Source: a virus
Length of the DNA stretch: 21,076 nt
IMG/VR virus record: IMGVR_UViG_3300021091_000492
Span: 1 to 21,076 of that record
Direction: 5' to 3' (one strand)
The notes below the pieces were generated by a model. The model had not been told where the DNA came from. It ran no database searches and saw only the letters and a program-made list of their open reading frames with translations. How positions within the stretch are numbered: the first letter of the stretch is position 1; every line of letters begins with the position of its first letter. Positions 13,804-19,249 of the stretch are shown here, in pieces. The position numbers were made by a program, and so were the translations under genes.

Positions 13804-13832
13804 TTGACATTTCACATGAAACACGGTACAAA
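13804..13832 (+). promoter_or_regulatory. plus-strand sigma70 promoter of the RNA unit
   Basis: TTGACA (13804-13809, perfect), a 17-base spacer and TACAAA (13827-13832). Transcription would start near 13839. No protein gene lies downstream on this strand before the terminator at 13986. Confidence 0.6.
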
Positions 13833-13838
13833 AATAAA

Positions 13839-14019
13839 CCTTCATTTTAAGTAACCTCATAGTTGGTTTAAACTATGCACTAGCTCTACAATTAAACTTG
13901 TGGAGCTAGTCTTAACCAATTGACAATAAAAAATTAAAGATTTATATTTAAGAACTACTTAATTTACGTGTAGTACTCTTGTTGGGATAGCCAGAGTTTT
14001 TCACTCTGGCTATCTTTTT
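13839..14019 (+). ncRNA. candidate structured non-coding RNA on the plus strand
   Basis: Between a good promoter and a strong terminator lie about 180 bases without a gene. They contain a 13-bp stem, ACTAGCTCTACAA (13879-13891) with TTGTGGAGCTAGT (13898-13910), and a 6-base loop. An outer stem extends it: TTGGTTTAA (13863-13871) with TTAACCAA (13912-13919), one base bulged. The single imperfect pair in the inner stem is U-G in plus-strand RNA but would be A-C in minus-strand RNA, so the fold supports plus-strand transcription. It runs opposite to the surrounding genes. A regulatory RNA acting on host or phage transcripts is possible; an RNA family match was not recognised. Confidence 0.6.
13986..14019 (+). 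terminator. strong intrinsic terminator
   Basis: The perfect 12-bp stem GATAGCCAGAGT/ACTCTGGCTATC closes a 5-base loop and is followed by TTTTT on the plus strand only. On the minus strand no U-run follows, so it ends plus-strand transcription. Confidence 0.85.
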
Positions 14020-14023
14020 CTAT

Positions 14024-14164
14024 TTAATCGTCGCTTTCTTCGTCTTCAGAGTCACAACAATCATGATCTTCCATTTCTTCTGCTTTCTCTCTAATAGAAT
14101 TAATATCCTCTTCAATTCTATCTAAGATATCAGAAATGGTTTCATTTTTAGGTTTCTTTGCCAT
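14024..14164 (-). CDS. 46-residue acidic protein
   Basis: ATG 14164 has a clear ribosome site (CAACAAAGGAG). The product starts MAKKPKNETISDILDRIEED, continues as a charged helix, and ends in the acidic run EMEDHDCCDSEDEESDD with a vicinal Cys pair. Its own promoter lies upstream (14188-14216). It ends 5 bases after the plus-strand T-run. Strong acidity suggests a DNA mimic or a host-protein inhibitor, but this is only a guess. Confidence 0.65.
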   Translation of the reverse strand: MAKKPKNETISDILDRIEEDINSIREKAEEMEDHDCCDSEDEESDD

Positions 14165-14187
14165 GATTTCTCCTTTGTTGGCAAACA

Positions 14188-14216
14188 ATTATGTCTGTTC
14201 TAAATAATGGGATCAA
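14188..14216 (-). promoter_or_regulatory. promoter for the 46-residue acidic gene
   Basis: Minus strand: TTGATC (14211-14216), 17-base spacer, CATAAT (14188-14193). The -35 overlaps the stop codon of the preceding gene. Confidence 0.5.
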
Positions 14217-14653
14217 GCCACTGTTGAAACAATTAACATTGAAATAAGGGCCGTAGTTGCTTGTTTTACTTCACTTCTTAACCATTCTAGGCGACCACGG
14301 TGATATTTTTTTGATTGAGGGTCTTTAACTCTTTTGTAAATTAAGTATTGCTGATAATATTTTCCCCAAGCTATCTGTCTTGCATTAAATTTTATATCTC
14401 CCCTTTTTACTGCAGCAACGTATTTTTCACATACGCTATCAGGATCATAACCACCCCAATAACAAACTTTCTCAAAATCATCTTTCTTATTTACAATCCA
14501 GTTATGTGAATCAATTTTAAAAATACTAGATTTACGATCAGACGAATTAAGCATTGTTTCATCTAATGCGTTATACAATACGCCACGCCAAAGTTTTTGT
14601 TCAGGAATAATATGGTCTTTGTTTAAAGTTATCTGTGTAAATTCAATGCCCAT
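14213..14653 (-). CDS. conserved phage hypothetical protein, 146 residues
   Basis: I chose ATG 14653 over a GTG at 14683, because it leaves only an 11-base overlap with the preceding gene. The middle has LWRGVLYNALDETM, a HNWIV strand, and DDFEKVCYWGGYDPDSVCEK. That combination (LWR-x-V-x-x-AL, then W, then DF-x-x-VC-x-x-x-G-x-DP) is seen in small phage proteins that accompany replication genes; their function is not known to me. Next comes a basic region with aromatic residues (YYQQYLIYKRVKDP), and the protein ends hydrophobic. Confidence 0.6.
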   Translation of the reverse strand: MGIEFTQITLNKDHIIPEQKLWRGVLYNALDETMLNSSDRKSSIFKIDSHNWIVNKKDDFEKVCYWGGYDPDSVCEKYVAAVKRGDIKFNARQIAWGKYYQQYLIYKRVKDPQSKKYHRGRLEWLRSEVKQATTALISMLIVSTVA

Positions 14654-14852
14654 AAGTTTTAATAAGGTGAGAGAGTAAGTCACGATAATACAAAACTACT
14701 TCTTTTGGGGCCTGCGTTGCAACATAATGTTCATAATCCTCATGAATGCCAACTAACAGATTAGAAATTTCCTGTCCAGACCAGGTCTTCCTATTAATTG
14801 TAGTTACTCTGTCAATTAAATTCATTGTTATATTGTAATTAGTGTTTGACAT
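14643..14852 (-). CDS. hypothetical small protein, 69 residues
   Basis: ATG 14852 follows GGGGTGGA; a GTG at 14861 is the alternative. Residues include NLIDRVTTINRKTWSGQEIS, then HEDYEHYVATQAPKEVVLYY, ending DLLSHLIKTYGH. It is mostly helical. It overlaps the genes on both sides by 11-14 bases, so it is translated as part of a coupled series. No family recognised. Confidence 0.6.
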   Translation of the reverse strand: MSNTNYNITMNLIDRVTTINRKTWSGQEISNLLVGIHEDYEHYVATQAPKEVVLYYRDLLSHLIKTYGH

Positions 14853-15108
14853 CTTTTCCACCCCTTATCAGTTTTAATTTTAATACTTTAGCTTTGTTTT
14901 CATATGCTTTTTTATGATTTATCTGCCAAATTAAACTTATGTCCGGCAAAAATTGTGGATCAAAAATTTTTTTATACCCAAAAGACATACCTGCATGAAG
15001 TTGAAACATAGTTCCTGCAACTAAGGTATATTCTTCAAAATTTAGTTTTTTAGCTAATAATTGAAGCGATTTATGTAAATCGTTAATTGATTTGTCTTTT
15101 TTGTCCAT
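14839..15108 (-). CDS. hypothetical small protein, 89 residues
   Basis: Basic and helical at the N-terminus (INDLHKSLQLLAKKLNFEEY), with a glycine-containing middle (GTMFQLHAGMSFGYKKIF) and a Lys-rich end. Overlaps the zinc-binding gene by 26 bases upstream and the next gene by 14 downstream. Function unknown. Confidence 0.6.
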   Translation of the reverse strand: MDKKDKSINDLHKSLQLLAKKLNFEEYTLVAGTMFQLHAGMSFGYKKIFDPQFLPDISLIWQINHKKAYENKAKVLKLKLIRGGKDVKH

Positions 15109-15328
15109 ACAAGTAGTCTATTAAATTAAGCATATTGATTGCTGGATCGTTGCTACTTGTAATTGTTGATTTGTTTCTTTTGAAATGGCCTTCGCCTCCA
15201 CACTTGCTACATGTTTTTGTATCAGAATGAATATGTGTTGGGCTTAATTTTACATAACCATTACCTCTACAATGCACACAAACTATATATGGAGAGCCAT
15301 ATGTTGGATCTTTAAGTTTTTTGTTCAT
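15083..15328 (-). CDS. small protein with two CxxC zinc-ribbon-like motifs
   Basis: An 81-residue product from ATG 15328 (a TTG three codons earlier is less likely). It holds CVHCRGNGY and CSKCGGEGHF, about 20 residues apart, like one half of the DnaJ cysteine-rich zinc domain (CxxCxGxG). Four cysteines could bind one zinc ion. There is no J domain, so it is not a full chaperone. It may be a small nucleic-acid or protein-binding factor made early in infection. The start follows the stop of the 32-residue membrane peptide by 9 bases. Confidence 0.65.
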   Translation of the reverse strand: MNKKLKDPTYGSPYIVCVHCRGNGYVKLSPTHIHSDTKTCSKCGGEGHFKRNKSTITSSNDPAINMLNLIDYLYGQKRQIN

Positions 15329-15337
15329 GATTGTCAA

Positions 15338-15436
15338 TTATTTTTTTCTACTGTCAAACCACATTAGTATGAAGCAAACTAGAACAACAACTAATCCAGA
15401 TTGCCACCACCCTAATTCTTGGACTATATCAAGCAT
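15338..15436 (-). CDS. 32-residue single-pass membrane peptide
   Basis: The sequence begins MLDIVQELGWWQS; GLVVVLVCFILMWF then forms one membrane segment, and the end is DSRKK. The basic end suggests that the C-terminus stays in the cytoplasm. The ATG lies inside the end of the 30-residue gene (8-base overlap, TATGCTTGA), so translation is probably coupled. Possible roles include a holin-like or membrane-modifying peptide; nothing is decisive. Confidence 0.5.
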   Translation of the reverse strand: MLDIVQELGWWQSGLVVVLVCFILMWFDSRKK

Positions 15437-15521
15437 AGAAAGCTATAATATTTAAAATGATTAATGCCCAACAAGTAATTACAAAAATTGCCCAAAGTTT
15501 TCTTTCATTGTTAAAATTCAT
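15429..15521 (-). CDS. 30-residue single-pass membrane peptide
   Basis: ATG 15521 has a good GGAG site about 7 bases upstream, within the preceding gene. Short charged start (MNFNNERK), then LWAIFVITCWALIILNIIAF as one membrane segment. Its start overlaps the stop of the 42-residue gene as ATGA. It makes a pair with the next peptide. Confidence 0.5.
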   Translation of the reverse strand: MNFNNERKLWAIFVITCWALIILNIIAFYA

Positions 15522-15646
15522 TTTTTTCTCCGCTTGATAATCTTACCATTTTCGTTTTTAAATAAATCAAATCTATTTTTACCATCAAAAAAATATCCAT
15601 CATAAATTAATTTATTTTTTTTACTTTTTTTCACGATAGTTACCAT
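15518..15646 (-). CDS. 42-residue basic peptide
   Basis: From ATG 15646 (a GTG four codons later also possible) the peptide reads MVTIVKKSKKNKLIYDGYFF, then DGKNRFDLFKNENGKIIKRR. It has the look of a small beta-rich domain with basic ends. It overlaps the ribbon-helix-helix gene by 26 bases and ends ATGA on the next gene. The regular coding pattern and both junctions support it. Confidence 0.5.
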   Translation of the reverse strand: MVTIVKKSKKNKLIYDGYFFDGKNRFDLFKNENGKIIKRRKK

Positions 15647-15830
15647 TCAATAATTTTTTCTTAAAAGCATCAATTGATACGTTTAATTTTTTTGCTTGAA
15701 ATTCGCAATAATCATTTACAAATTTTGAAATCATTGCAGCAGGTGCTCTGTATTTTTTATCACAAATTGCTTTTAACAAATCATAATCTGATTTTTTAAC
15801 AGCAACACTTTTCCATTTAGTTATGTCCAT
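15621..15830 (-). CDS. ribbon-helix-helix DNA-binding protein
   Basis: The 69-residue product has the pattern KWKSVAVKKSDYDLLKAICD, then YRAPAAMISKFVNDY. This matches the short beta strand followed by two helices of Arc/MetJ-type regulators (WKSVAV-x-x-x-x-Y-x-x-LK...R-x-x-x-x-MI-x-x-x-I). These bind operators as dimers through the beta strand. It may control the early genes around it, perhaps at the promoter motifs on the minus strand. The ATG has a GGAG site. Confidence 0.65.
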   Translation of the reverse strand: MDITKWKSVAVKKSDYDLLKAICDKKYRAPAAMISKFVNDYCEFQAKKLNVSIDAFKKKLLNGNYREKK

Positions 15831-15846
15831 ATTTTCTCCAAGTTAT

Positions 15847-15960
15847 TTACCATAAAAACGGTGACAATATTAAAAACAACAAAGCAATTGAAGTTTTTGG
15901 TACTAATAAAACAATTAAAAAAATTAAAATTGGCCAAAATAGTGGATGACCTACGTGCAT
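15847..15960 (-). CDS. 37-residue two-segment membrane peptide
   Basis: ATG 15960 lies within the end of the 84-residue gene, with GGGAG upstream. After MHVGHP comes LFWPILIFLIVLLV, a short PKTS turn, and ALLFLILSPFLW. That is almost certainly a membrane hairpin. It resembles the 34-residue peptide at 11312 in size and layout, though not in sequence. Confidence 0.5.
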   Translation of the reverse strand: MHVGHPLFWPILIFLIVLLVPKTSIALLFLILSPFLW

Positions 15961-16205
15961 TTTTGCTCCCTTGCAAATAGTTCATCGTGAATTAAATCTC
16001 TAGCCATTTCATCAGATAAAAAAGTTTTGTGCTCACCGTTTTGTGTTATATAAAATAATTTTTTCAAATCGCTTTGATAACGACCAAACTCATAAGAGTC
16101 TTCAATAGGTGCACCAGTGTAATCATTAGTTGGCAACCCACTTAAGACTTGATCGACTTTAGAAATTATATCTTTTAGTATTACACTTTTACTTTTTATT
16201 TTCAT
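15951..16205 (-). CDS. hypothetical protein, 84 residues, first gene of its operon
   Basis: Its N-terminus MKIKSKSVILKDIISKVDQV forms a helix, followed by GAPIEDSYEFGRYQSDLKKL and an acidic, helical C-terminus (DEMARDLIHDELFAREQK). No family recognised. It opens the minus-strand small-gene operon, right after the promoter at 16217, so it is probably among the first genes expressed on that strand. Confidence 0.65.
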   Translation of the reverse strand: MKIKSKSVILKDIISKVDQVLSGLPTNDYTGAPIEDSYEFGRYQSDLKKLFYITQNGEHKTFLSDEMARDLIHDELFAREQKCT

Positions 16206-16216
16206 TTTTTACTCTG

Positions 16217-16251
16217 TCCCATTGATATAAGATAAAATAATATAATGTCAA
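16217..16251 (-). promoter_or_regulatory. promoter, recurrent motif copy 4
   Basis: Minus strand: perfect TTGACA (16246-16251), then ATCTTATATCAATGGGA (16217-16233), with TATATC or TTATAT as the -10. It is the fourth case of this design, and it faces away from the plus-strand promoter at 16305. Confidence 0.65.
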
Positions 16252-16304
16252 GCAAATAATAATCATTGATTTTCCTCATTAATTTTTACTTAGATAACAA
16301 ATAC

Positions 16305-16334
16305 TTGATTTACATGATATTTTTATGGTAAGAT
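16305..16334 (+). promoter_or_regulatory. plus-strand promoter with a start codon at the expected transcript start
   Basis: TTGATT (16305-16310), 18-base spacer, TAAGAT (16329-16334). The ATG at 16341 lies where transcription should begin, so the message may be leaderless; no ribosome site precedes it. Confidence 0.5.
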
Positions 16335-16340
16335 AATCTC

Positions 16341-16535
16341 ATGAAGTCTTATCGTTTTTTAATTCGGTATGGTGGCTTCAAAATAGATCACACCTTTCAA
16401 TCCGAAAACGATGAAAAAGCGAGGAAAGACATCGCAACCGAACTATTATCAGGCCGTGGTTCGTGGCACGAGGAGCTTGGCACCACACCTAGTAAAATGT
16501 TCATAACGTTTGAAGAAGTGAATGTCATTAAATAA
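16341..16535 (+). CDS. hypothetical protein, 64 residues, plus strand
   Basis: A compact acidic/basic domain: MKSYRFLIRYGGFKIDHTFQ, then ENDEKARKDIATELLSGRGS, ending with a strand (KMFITFEEVNVIK). A beta-helix-beta shape is likely. It opens a two-gene unit against the direction of the surrounding genes. The start is leaderless or nearly so, which may mean expression under conditions that differ from the rest. Unknown function. Confidence 0.6.
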   Translation: MKSYRFLIRYGGFKIDHTFQSENDEKARKDIATELLSGRGSWHEELGTTPSKMFITFEEVNVIK

Positions 16536-16743
16536 TGAAAGTGAGCTGTTAGCCAAAAAAATAAGTTTGGAATCACAGTGGAACATGTCATTTTTAGAAA
16601 ACGGTATAGAAACTTTTGATATGTATAAAATAGATCAAGAGCTTAAAGAGGTAAAAAGAAAAATTAGAGATTTAAGCTTACTGAAATTAAACATGAACTA
16701 TACTGTAAGTGATGAAGATAGAATAAACGAAAGCGGTTGTTAA
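16522..16743 (+). CDS. hypothetical coiled-coil protein, 73 residues, plus strand
   Basis: It starts inside the end of the previous gene (14-base overlap). The product is largely one charged helix: SELLAKKISLESQWNMSFLE, later KIDQELKEVKRKIRDLSLLK. Its stop overlaps the stop of the convergent ParB-like gene by 4 bases. Function unknown; it may pair with the 64-residue protein. Confidence 0.55.
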   Translation: MSLNNESELLAKKISLESQWNMSFLENGIETFDMYKIDQELKEVKRKIRDLSLLKLNMNYTVSDEDRINESGC

Positions 16744-17189
16744 TTTAATACACCTTCTTTTAGAATATGGAAATTTTTTTCCGTTAATGCATTAATATCG
16801 TCCTCAAATAAAAAATTCCAATCGTTAATTGTTTTTTTATTTTTATGCATATTCCAAATTTTTTCACCAACCTTAATTAAATATTCTAATTCATTATCAT
16901 TATTTATTTTATAAAATAAACTTGCAGCAAATTTTTCTTTCTTTAAAATATTAAATCTATTTCTACCAGAAACTATTTCGTTATCTTTATTAATTATAAT
17001 TGGCACAAGTAATCCGTTTACTTGCATGTCTCGTATAATACTTTTTTTTAAATAATGATAAGGTATGTAATTTGTTTTTACTTCATCAAAGTATCTTACA
17101 ACCAATCTTTGTGGAAAAATTTGATACAGTGGATGTATGATTATACGTGAAGCAAAATCAAAAGTTTTAAGAAGCTTGTCCAAAATCAT
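16740..17189 (-). CDS. ParB-like nuclease/CTPase-fold domain protein
   Basis: A 149-residue product. Residues 46-84 contain YLKKSIIRDMQVNGLLVPII and then KDNEIVSGRNRFNILKKEKF. This fits the ParB/sulfiredoxin core (I-x-x-dm-x-x-x-G-l-x-x-P-i-i, then I-v-x-G-x-x-R-x-x-x). Phages use such proteins in DNA binding or modification. The helix-turn-helix part of a full partition protein is missing, so a segregation role is unlikely. It starts within the last 23 bases of the polymerase gene and looks coupled to it. Confidence 0.6.
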   Translation of the reverse strand: MILDKLLKTFDFASRIIIHPLYQIFPQRLVVRYFDEVKTNYIPYHYLKKSIIRDMQVNGLLVPIIINKDNEIVSGRNRFNILKKEKFAASLFYKINNDNELEYLIKVGEKIWNMHKNKKTINDWNFLFEDDINALTEKNFHILKEGVLN

Positions 17190-19038
17190 TACCTAATTTA
17201 ATATCGACTACACTAGGAACTTTAAATTGCATACATTGTTCCATAGTCTCTTTAATTTTTTTAGTATCATTATCATCTTTAACATTAAAACATAATTCGT
17301 CATGTATTTGTAAGATTGGGGTATGACCTATTTCATTACAACTTACTACAGCCTGCTTCGTTTGATCGGCTGCACTACCTTGTATTAATCTGTTTAAGGC
17401 TTTAAAAGTAAAAGCTCTTTTTATATTTTTTGCTCCGTACTTAGCAGATGCATTTTCAAATGTTTCTGGAGTATGTATTCCAAAATCAATTGGTTCCCAC
17501 ATGTCAAATCTACATTTTCTACCTTTTTTGGTGCGTATAACACCTTCTTCATTTGCCTTGTTCATACACCTGTCTGATAACATTTTTACAAATGGAACTT
17601 TTCTATTATATTTTACAATTAAAGCCGTGGCCTCATCTTTTGTTAAACCTAATGAGTTGGCTAACTTATTTTTACCCATTCCATACATAAGCCCCAGACC
17701 TATTGTTTTGGCTTGTGTCCTTTCAATGCCGACTAAATCGGCAACTGTTTGGTGGAAGTCCGCACTTGCACTATCATAGGCTCTAACTAAATCTTGTGAA
17801 CCCTCATAACCCTCACCTATGGAAGCTGCGTAATGAACAACCATTCTTGGTTCTTGTTGTGAATAATCAAATGAACCCCATTTATAACCCTCCTCTGGTA
17901 AAAATAAACCCCTTATAATTGGACCAAATTCTTTGTTCCTTGCTGGTAACTGTTGTAAATTTGGATTTGACATAGATAATCTACCAGAGACTGTACCTCC
18001 CTCATCTGACTTGAGTTGATTTATTTCAGCATGAATCCTCCCTTTGTGATTAAATTTTAAAATTGAATTCAAAAAGGTACTATGAAATTTATTTATCTCT
18101 CTTGCTCTTACAATAAGTTTTGATATTTTATGTGGAGAATTAGCTAACCAATTTTGAGTGAATGAAGGCTCTCCTGTCTTTTCTGTCCTGGGATAAGTTA
18201 TATGTAATTTATCGAATGCATCGGCGATATTTCTTGCTGCCCAGATATCTACCTCTTTACCTATTAATTTTTTTATTTCTTGTTGTGTTAACTTTTCTTT
18301 GGTTTCAAATTCTTTTATTAATAGCTCTGCTCTACTTACATCCACACGAACCCCCCTCCGACGCATCTTAACTAATATAGGTAACAAACTAGATTCTAAC
18401 TCCCAAATTGTAGTTAAATTTTGTTTATTTATCTCATGTTTAAATCTTTGCCATAATAGATACGTGAGCCGTGCGTCTTGTTCAGCGTAAAATCCTACAT
18501 GTTCGGCAGGTAACTTCCACATTTCAGCTTTAGGATCTACGCCATGATCTTTTGCCGCCTCAACCAAATCTGTTTCAGCTTTTATTTCACCTAAATATTC
18601 TTTAGCTAAATTATTAAGAGCAAATGAATATCTATTTTCATTAATAATGGCTGCAGCAACCATGGTATCTACAACTTTTCCATTTACCTGAATGCCCATC
18701 TCTTGCAACCAACCGATATCGTATTGTGCATTATGAAATATTTTAGTGTTAGGTAATGCGCATACATCTTTCATATATTTTATTACTTGTTCTGCAATCA
18801 TGTTGCCACCGCCCAAATGCTTAAAAGGAAAATATGCTTGCCATCCATCAACAGCTACTGCAAAACCTATTACATAACCTTTACTTGTGGCCCACCCGGC
18901 GCCAAGACCTTCATTAATTCCATCATCTCTTGTTTCTAAATCAATTGCTATTTCTGAGTAGTTTGATAGATTTTTATATTCTATCGGACAAGACCAGATA
19001 TGTTTTTTAAAATTCATTGATAGTTGTAAACTAGTCAT
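17167..19038 (-). CDS. polA: DNA polymerase, family A, with 3'-5' exonuclease
   Basis: The 623-residue replicative polymerase copies the phage genome. Exonuclease residues are present: D33/E35 in IDLETR, N103 and D107 in FHNAQYD, and Y184/D188 in FYAEQDAR. The polymerase part has GRLSMSNPNLQQLP (353-366), motif A DYSQQEPR (391-398), motif B RTQAKTIGLGLMYG (440-453) and motif C HDE (579-581). All catalytic residues are in place. Motif A is Gln-Glu-Pro where many relatives have Ile-Glu-Leu. The residue matching E. coli Phe762 is Leu448. There is no 5'-3' nuclease domain, as usual for phages. The start overlaps the DUF3310 gene by 8 bases. Confidence 0.95.
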   Translation of the reverse strand: MTSLQLSMNFKKHIWSCPIEYKNLSNYSEIAIDLETRDDGINEGLGAGWATSKGYVIGFAVAVDGWQAYFPFKHLGGGNMIAEQVIKYMKDVCALPNTKIFHNAQYDIGWLQEMGIQVNGKVVDTMVAAAIINENRYSFALNNLAKEYLGEIKAETDLVEAAKDHGVDPKAEMWKLPAEHVGFYAEQDARLTYLLWQRFKHEINKQNLTTIWELESSLLPILVKMRRRGVRVDVSRAELLIKEFETKEKLTQQEIKKLIGKEVDIWAARNIADAFDKLHITYPRTEKTGEPSFTQNWLANSPHKISKLIVRAREINKFHSTFLNSILKFNHKGRIHAEINQLKSDEGGTVSGRLSMSNPNLQQLPARNKEFGPIIRGLFLPEEGYKWGSFDYSQQEPRMVVHYAASIGEGYEGSQDLVRAYDSASADFHQTVADLVGIERTQAKTIGLGLMYGMGKNKLANSLGLTKDEATALIVKYNRKVPFVKMLSDRCMNKANEEGVIRTKKGRKCRFDMWEPIDFGIHTPETFENASAKYGAKNIKRAFTFKALNRLIQGSAADQTKQAVVSCNEIGHTPILQIHDELCFNVKDDNDTKKIKETMEQCMQFKVPSVVDIKLGNDFGQAS

Positions 19039-19249
19039 TATAATCCCTTAATAAAATCATTTCTAAATAATGAATTGCTTTTTGAATATCTCTCTTGCCA
19101 CCCTTTTCTTTATGTCTACAAACATATTTAATTACATTGCCCTCGGCAAATAAAATTTTATTATCATTTATGAATTGCGAGGGCTGTATTTTATATTTTT
19201 TGTAATGTGTGCCACCTACTTGTTTTGCAAAAAATAATCTATTGGTCAT
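19031..19249 (-). CDS. DUF3310 (SaV-like) protein
   Basis: A 72-residue protein with AKQVGGTHYKKYKIQPSQFI, then NVIKYVCRHKEKGGKRDIQK and AIHYLEMIL. The VGG-x-HY...Q-P...F-x-x-GN-x-IKY-x-x-R...KA-x-x-YL pattern is the DUF3310 signature. These proteins sit in phage replication gene clusters; an earlier nucleotide-kinase annotation is not well supported. It overlaps the helicase (11 bases) and the polymerase (8 bases). Confidence 0.85.
   Translation of the reverse strand: MTNRLFFAKQVGGTHYKKYKIQPSQFINDNKILFAEGNVIKYVCRHKEKGGKRDIQKAIHYLEMILLRDYND

Noticed and set aside
16397-16591. Minus-strand frame opposite the plus-strand island
   Set aside because: It overlaps both plus-strand genes, which have a promoter and a coupled junction; codon use looks like a shadow.
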